64,000 bases of DNA from Rikenellaceae bacterium (GTDB taxonomy: Bacteria > Bacteroidota > Bacteroidia > Bacteroidales > UBA932): positions 1 to 64,000 of the forward strand of contig DPKJ01000014.1 in NCBI GenBank assembly GCA_003542575.1, in the 5' to 3' direction. The notes beneath the pieces were generated by a model, which was not told the DNA's origin, made no database searches, and saw only the letters and a program-made list of their open reading frames with translations. The position numbers were made by a program, and so were the translations under genes. Of this stretch, positions 61,625 through 64,000 are shown piece by piece (the stretch's first letter is position 1; each line of letters opens with the position of its first letter).

Positions 61625-61632
61625 CAAATTTA
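61625..61632 (-). promoter_or_regulatory. -7 box (TAAATTTG) of rocD-ctlX
   Basis: TAnnTTTG match about 40 bases before the rocD start; -33 not clear. Confidence 0.4.
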
Positions 61633-61666
61633 GGCCATATTTCACACATAAAATGTTCATAAGTTG

Positions 61667-61697
61667 TTTGTAATTAAAGAAAATAATCTTACCTTTG
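61667..61697 (+). promoter_or_regulatory. Promoter of the str operon (TTTG-N19-TACCTTTG)
   Basis: TTTG at 61667-61670, 19 bases, TACCTTTG at 61690-61697; full consensus. Leader of about 45 bases before rpsL. Confidence 0.8.
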
Positions 61698-61748
61698 CAA
61701 CCCGTTTTGTATAACGGAAATAGTTAAAGTTAAGAATAACAACTAATT

Positions 61749-62147
61749 ATGCCAACAATTCAACAGTTAGTTCGCAAGGGCCGCGAGGTTATCGTAGAGA
61801 AGAGTAAATCTCGTGCGCTTGACGCTTGTCCTCAAAGACGCGGAGTTTGTGTACGTGTTTACACTACAACTCCTAAGAAACCAAACTCAGCTATGCGTAA
61901 AGTAGCTCGTGTGCGCCTCACCAATCAGAAGGAGGTTAATGCGTATATACCGGGTGAAGGTCACAACCTTCAGGAGCACTCTATTGTGCTTGTACGTGGT
62001 GGTCGTGTTAAAGACCTTCCTGGTGTTCGTTACCACATCCTTCGCGGTGCACTTGATACTGCAGGTGTAGACGGACGTAAGCAAGGACGCTCGCTGTACG
62101 GTACTAAGAGACCTAAGAAAACAGCAGCAGCTAAAGCTAAAAAGTAA
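61749..62147 (+). CDS. rpsL: 30S ribosomal protein S12
   Basis: 132 residues. MPTIQQLVRKGR start; the decoding-centre loops TTPKKPNSA and GGRVKDLPGVRYH are wild type, with lysines at the usual streptomycin-sensitive positions. First gene of the str operon. Confidence 0.97.
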   Translation: MPTIQQLVRKGREVIVEKSKSRALDACPQRRGVCVRVYTTTPKKPNSAMRKVARVRLTNQKEVNAYIPGEGHNLQEHSIVLVRGGRVKDLPGVRYHILRGALDTAGVDGRKQGRSLYGTKRPKKTAAAKAKK

Positions 62148-62170
62148 TTATCAATTCAATTATCTAAGTA

Positions 62171-62647
62171 ATGAGAAAAACGAAGCCTAAAAAGAGGATT
62201 CTACTTCCCGACCCCAAATTTCACGACACTAGTGTTACCAGATTCGTGAACAATTTGATGTTACAGGGCAAGAAGAGTATCGCCTATCGCATCTTCTATG
62301 ATGCACTAGACATTGTCGGCGAAAAGATGAAAGATTCTGAAAAGGCTCCTCTCGAAATCTGGAAAAAAGCTATTGAGAATGTAACCCCACAGGTAGAGGT
62401 GAAAAGCCGCAGAGTGGGTGGTGCAAACTTCCAGGTTCCAACCGAGGTGCGTCCGGAAAGAAAGATTTCACTTTCAATGAAAAACCTGATTATGTACGCC
62501 CGCAAAAGGTCTGCTCATACAATGGCAGATAAACTTGCCGCAGAAATTATGGCAGCTTATAACAACGAAGGCGCTGCATACAAGAGAAAAGAGGATATGC
62601 ACAAAATGGCAGAAGCTAACAAAGCATTTGCGCATTTCCGGTTTTAA
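62171..62647 (+). CDS. rpsG: 30S ribosomal protein S7
   Basis: 158 residues. MRKTKPKKRILLPDPKF start typical of Bacteroidota, then VTRFVNNLMLQGKKS, VEVKSRRVGGANFQVP and KRSAHTMADKLAAE. Organises the 16S 3' head. Confidence 0.97.
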   Translation: MRKTKPKKRILLPDPKFHDTSVTRFVNNLMLQGKKSIAYRIFYDALDIVGEKMKDSEKAPLEIWKKAIENVTPQVEVKSRRVGGANFQVPTEVRPERKISLSMKNLIMYARKRSAHTMADKLAAEIMAAYNNEGAAYKRKEDMHKMAEANKAFAHFRF

Positions 62648-62666
62648 GCACCCCAGAACCAATTAA

Positions 62667-64000
62667 ATGGCAAGAGATTTACAATACACAAGAAACATAG
62701 GCATCATGGCTCACATCGATGCCGGAAAGACGACTACATCTGAGCGAATCCTGTTTTATACAGGTAAGACCCACAAAATGGGTGAAGTACACGACGGTGC
62801 TGCTACAATGGACTGGATGGTTCAGGAGCAGGAGCGTGGTATTACTATCACTTCAGCTGCAACCACAGCATTTTGGAACTACGACGGAAACCAGTATCAG
62901 ATAAACCTTATTGATACTCCCGGCCACGTAGACTTTACTGTAGAGGTCGAGAGATCACTGCGAGTATTAGACGGTACTGTTGCAACATTTTGCGCAGTAG
63001 GCCGCGTACAGCCTCAGTCAGAGACTGTATGGCGCCAAGCCGACAAATATCATGTGCCAAAAATGGCTTATGTTAACAAAATGGACCGTGTTGGAGCTGA
63101 CTTCTATGCGGTTGTAGAGGAGATTAACACTAAGCTTGGAGCAAATGCAATTCCTATCGCACTTCCTATAGGTGCAGAGGATAAATTCGAAGGCATAATT
63201 GACCTTGTATCAAAAAAGGCATATTATTACGATCAGGACAACAAAGAACTTGTTAACTACGTAATAAAAGATGTGCCTGCCAATATGGTAGACGAGGTTG
63301 ATGAGTGGAGAGGAAAACTTATCGAATCAATTGCAGAGTACAATGATGCAATTCTTGAGAAGTTTTTTGATAATCCTGACTCTATTTCTGATGATGAGAT
63401 TATAGCAGCACTGCGCAAAGCAACCATTGATATGGCTGTTGTGCCTGTAACCTGCGGTTCGTCATTTAAAAATAAAGGTGTTCAGTACCTGCTTGACTCA
63501 GTAATGCGCTATCTTCCTTCTCCGCTTGATATCGGAGATGTAAAGGGTATAAATCCTGATACAGAAAAGGAAGAGATCCGCAAGACAAATGTAAAGGAGC
63601 CGTTCTGCGGCCTAGTGTTCAAAATTGCAACCGACCCATTTGTTGGCCGTCTTGCATATATCAGAGCATATTCAGGCAAGCTTGATTCCGGTTCATATAT
63701 ACTCAATACAAGATCAGACAAGAAAGAGAGGGTAGCCCGCCTCTACCAGATGCACTCCAACAAGCAAAATCCAATCGATTTTGTTGAAGCGGGAGACATC
63801 TGTGCAGCTGTTGGCTTTAAGGAACTTCGCACAGGTGATACTATCTGTGTAGAAAACCACCCGATTGTTCTTGAGTCTATGTCTTTCCCTGATCCTGTTA
63901 TCGGTCTGGCTGTTGAACCAAAAACACAGAAAGACCTTGACAAACTGGGAATGGCACTTTCAAAACTTTCAGAAGAGGATCCTACATTTACTGTTCGTTC
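62667..64000 (+). CDS. fusA: Elongation factor G, partial at right edge
   Basis: Starts at the ATG at 62667 and runs off the window; about 444 codons seen of some 700. G1 is in IMAHIDAGKTTTSERIL, switch II in IDTPGHVDF, G4 in NKMDRVGADF; domain II follows with EPFCGLVFKIATDPFVGRLA-like sequence. GTPase driving translocation. Third gene of the str operon; rpsJ would be expected next, beyond the window. Confidence 0.97.
   Translation, partial: MARDLQYTRNIGIMAHIDAGKTTTSERILFYTGKTHKMGEVHDGAATMDWMVQEQERGITITSAATTAFWNYDGNQYQINLIDTPGHVDFTVEVERSLRVLDGTVATFCAVGRVQPQSETVWRQADKYHVPKMAYVNKMDRVGADFYAVVEEINTKLGANAIPIALPIGAEDKFEGIIDLVSKKAYYYDQDNKELVNYVIKDVPANMVDEVDEWRGKLIESIAEYNDAILEKFFDNPDSISDDEIIAALRKATIDMAVVPVTCGSSFKNKGVQYLLDSVMRYLPSPLDIGDVKGINPDTEKEEIRKTNVKEPFCGLVFKIATDPFVGRLAYIRAYSGKLDSGSYILNTRSDKKERVARLYQMHSNKQNPIDFVEAGDICAAVGFKELRTGDTICVENHPIVLESMSFPDPVIGLAVEPKTQKDLDKLGMALSKLSEEDPTFTVR

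Overview
The window comes from a member of the Bacteroidota, most likely the order Bacteroidales. Three signs point there. Bacteroidota-type promoters (TTTG, 19-20 bases, TAnnTTTG) stand in front of rpsL, rplC, metK and a tRNA-Gly gene. Typical protein families are present: an Oar-like TonB receptor, 6-bladed beta-propeller proteins, DUF4254, the class III fructose-bisphosphatase and CtlX. Shine-Dalgarno sequences are scarce. No rRNA, CRISPR array, phage module or complete insertion sequence other than a RAYT transposase was seen.

Layout. 1-6.2 kb is an AT-rich accessory stretch. It holds an edge-truncated membrane polyferredoxin, a ferredoxin-like gene inside 18-bp inverted repeats, a beta-propeller fragment, a gene broken by TGA, a 297-bp copy of the rsmE 3' end, and an outer-membrane beta-barrel gene. 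6.2-16.9 kb is ordinary: rsmE, a NagX-like acyltransferase, a phosphoesterase, a DPP IV-type peptidase, a FadL-like porin, a selenium operon (mnmH, a YedF-like DsrE protein, selD), a NamZ-like muramidase and tsaE. 17.0-18.8 kb is a small accessory patch (beta-propeller lipoprotein and an ATPase remnant). 18.8-24.5 kb has a ComM-like ATPase and the chorismate operon aroB, a fused aroD-aroA, and aroC. 24.5-27.7 kb has a GNAT protein, a serine hydrolase and a repeat-rich gap.

27.8-31.8 kb (minus strand) is a short S10-type operon, rplC-rplD-rplW-rplB-rpsS-rplV-rpsC, with no rpsJ before it and no rplP after it. 31.9-34.9 kb has marC, duplicated sequence, REP-like palindromes, a RAYT transposase and two tRNAs. 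34.9-45.3 kb has pheS, a tricorn-like S41 protease, arginine deiminase, a mannose-1-phosphate guanylyltransferase, yraN and an Oar-like receptor. 45.4-54.3 kb has metK behind a likely SAM-II riboswitch, a flavin-binding protein, a U32 hydroxylation factor, GT9 and DUF4254 genes, a prenyl synthase, rsgA, a MATE exporter and superoxide dismutase. 54.3-61.6 kb has a hybrid sensor kinase coupled to a class III fbp, then ctlX and rocD. 61.7-64 kb is the start of the str operon (rpsL, rpsG, fusA running off the end).

How they work together. Arginine deiminase, CtlX and RocD would form a route from arginine through citrulline and ornithine to glutamate semialdehyde. mnmH, the YedF-like gene and selD support 2-selenouridine in tRNA. 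The aro operon covers four of the seven shikimate steps. The str operon (plus) and the rplC operon (minus) look like two halves of the usual str-S10 cluster, separated by an inversion whose second breakpoint lies just beyond the right edge. I did not find a clear undescribed defence or mobile system. The best leads are the inverted-repeat ferredoxin segment, the rsmE-end duplication, the aroD-aroA fusion, the split ribosomal operon with an RGG-tailed S3, and the REP/RAYT neighbourhood.
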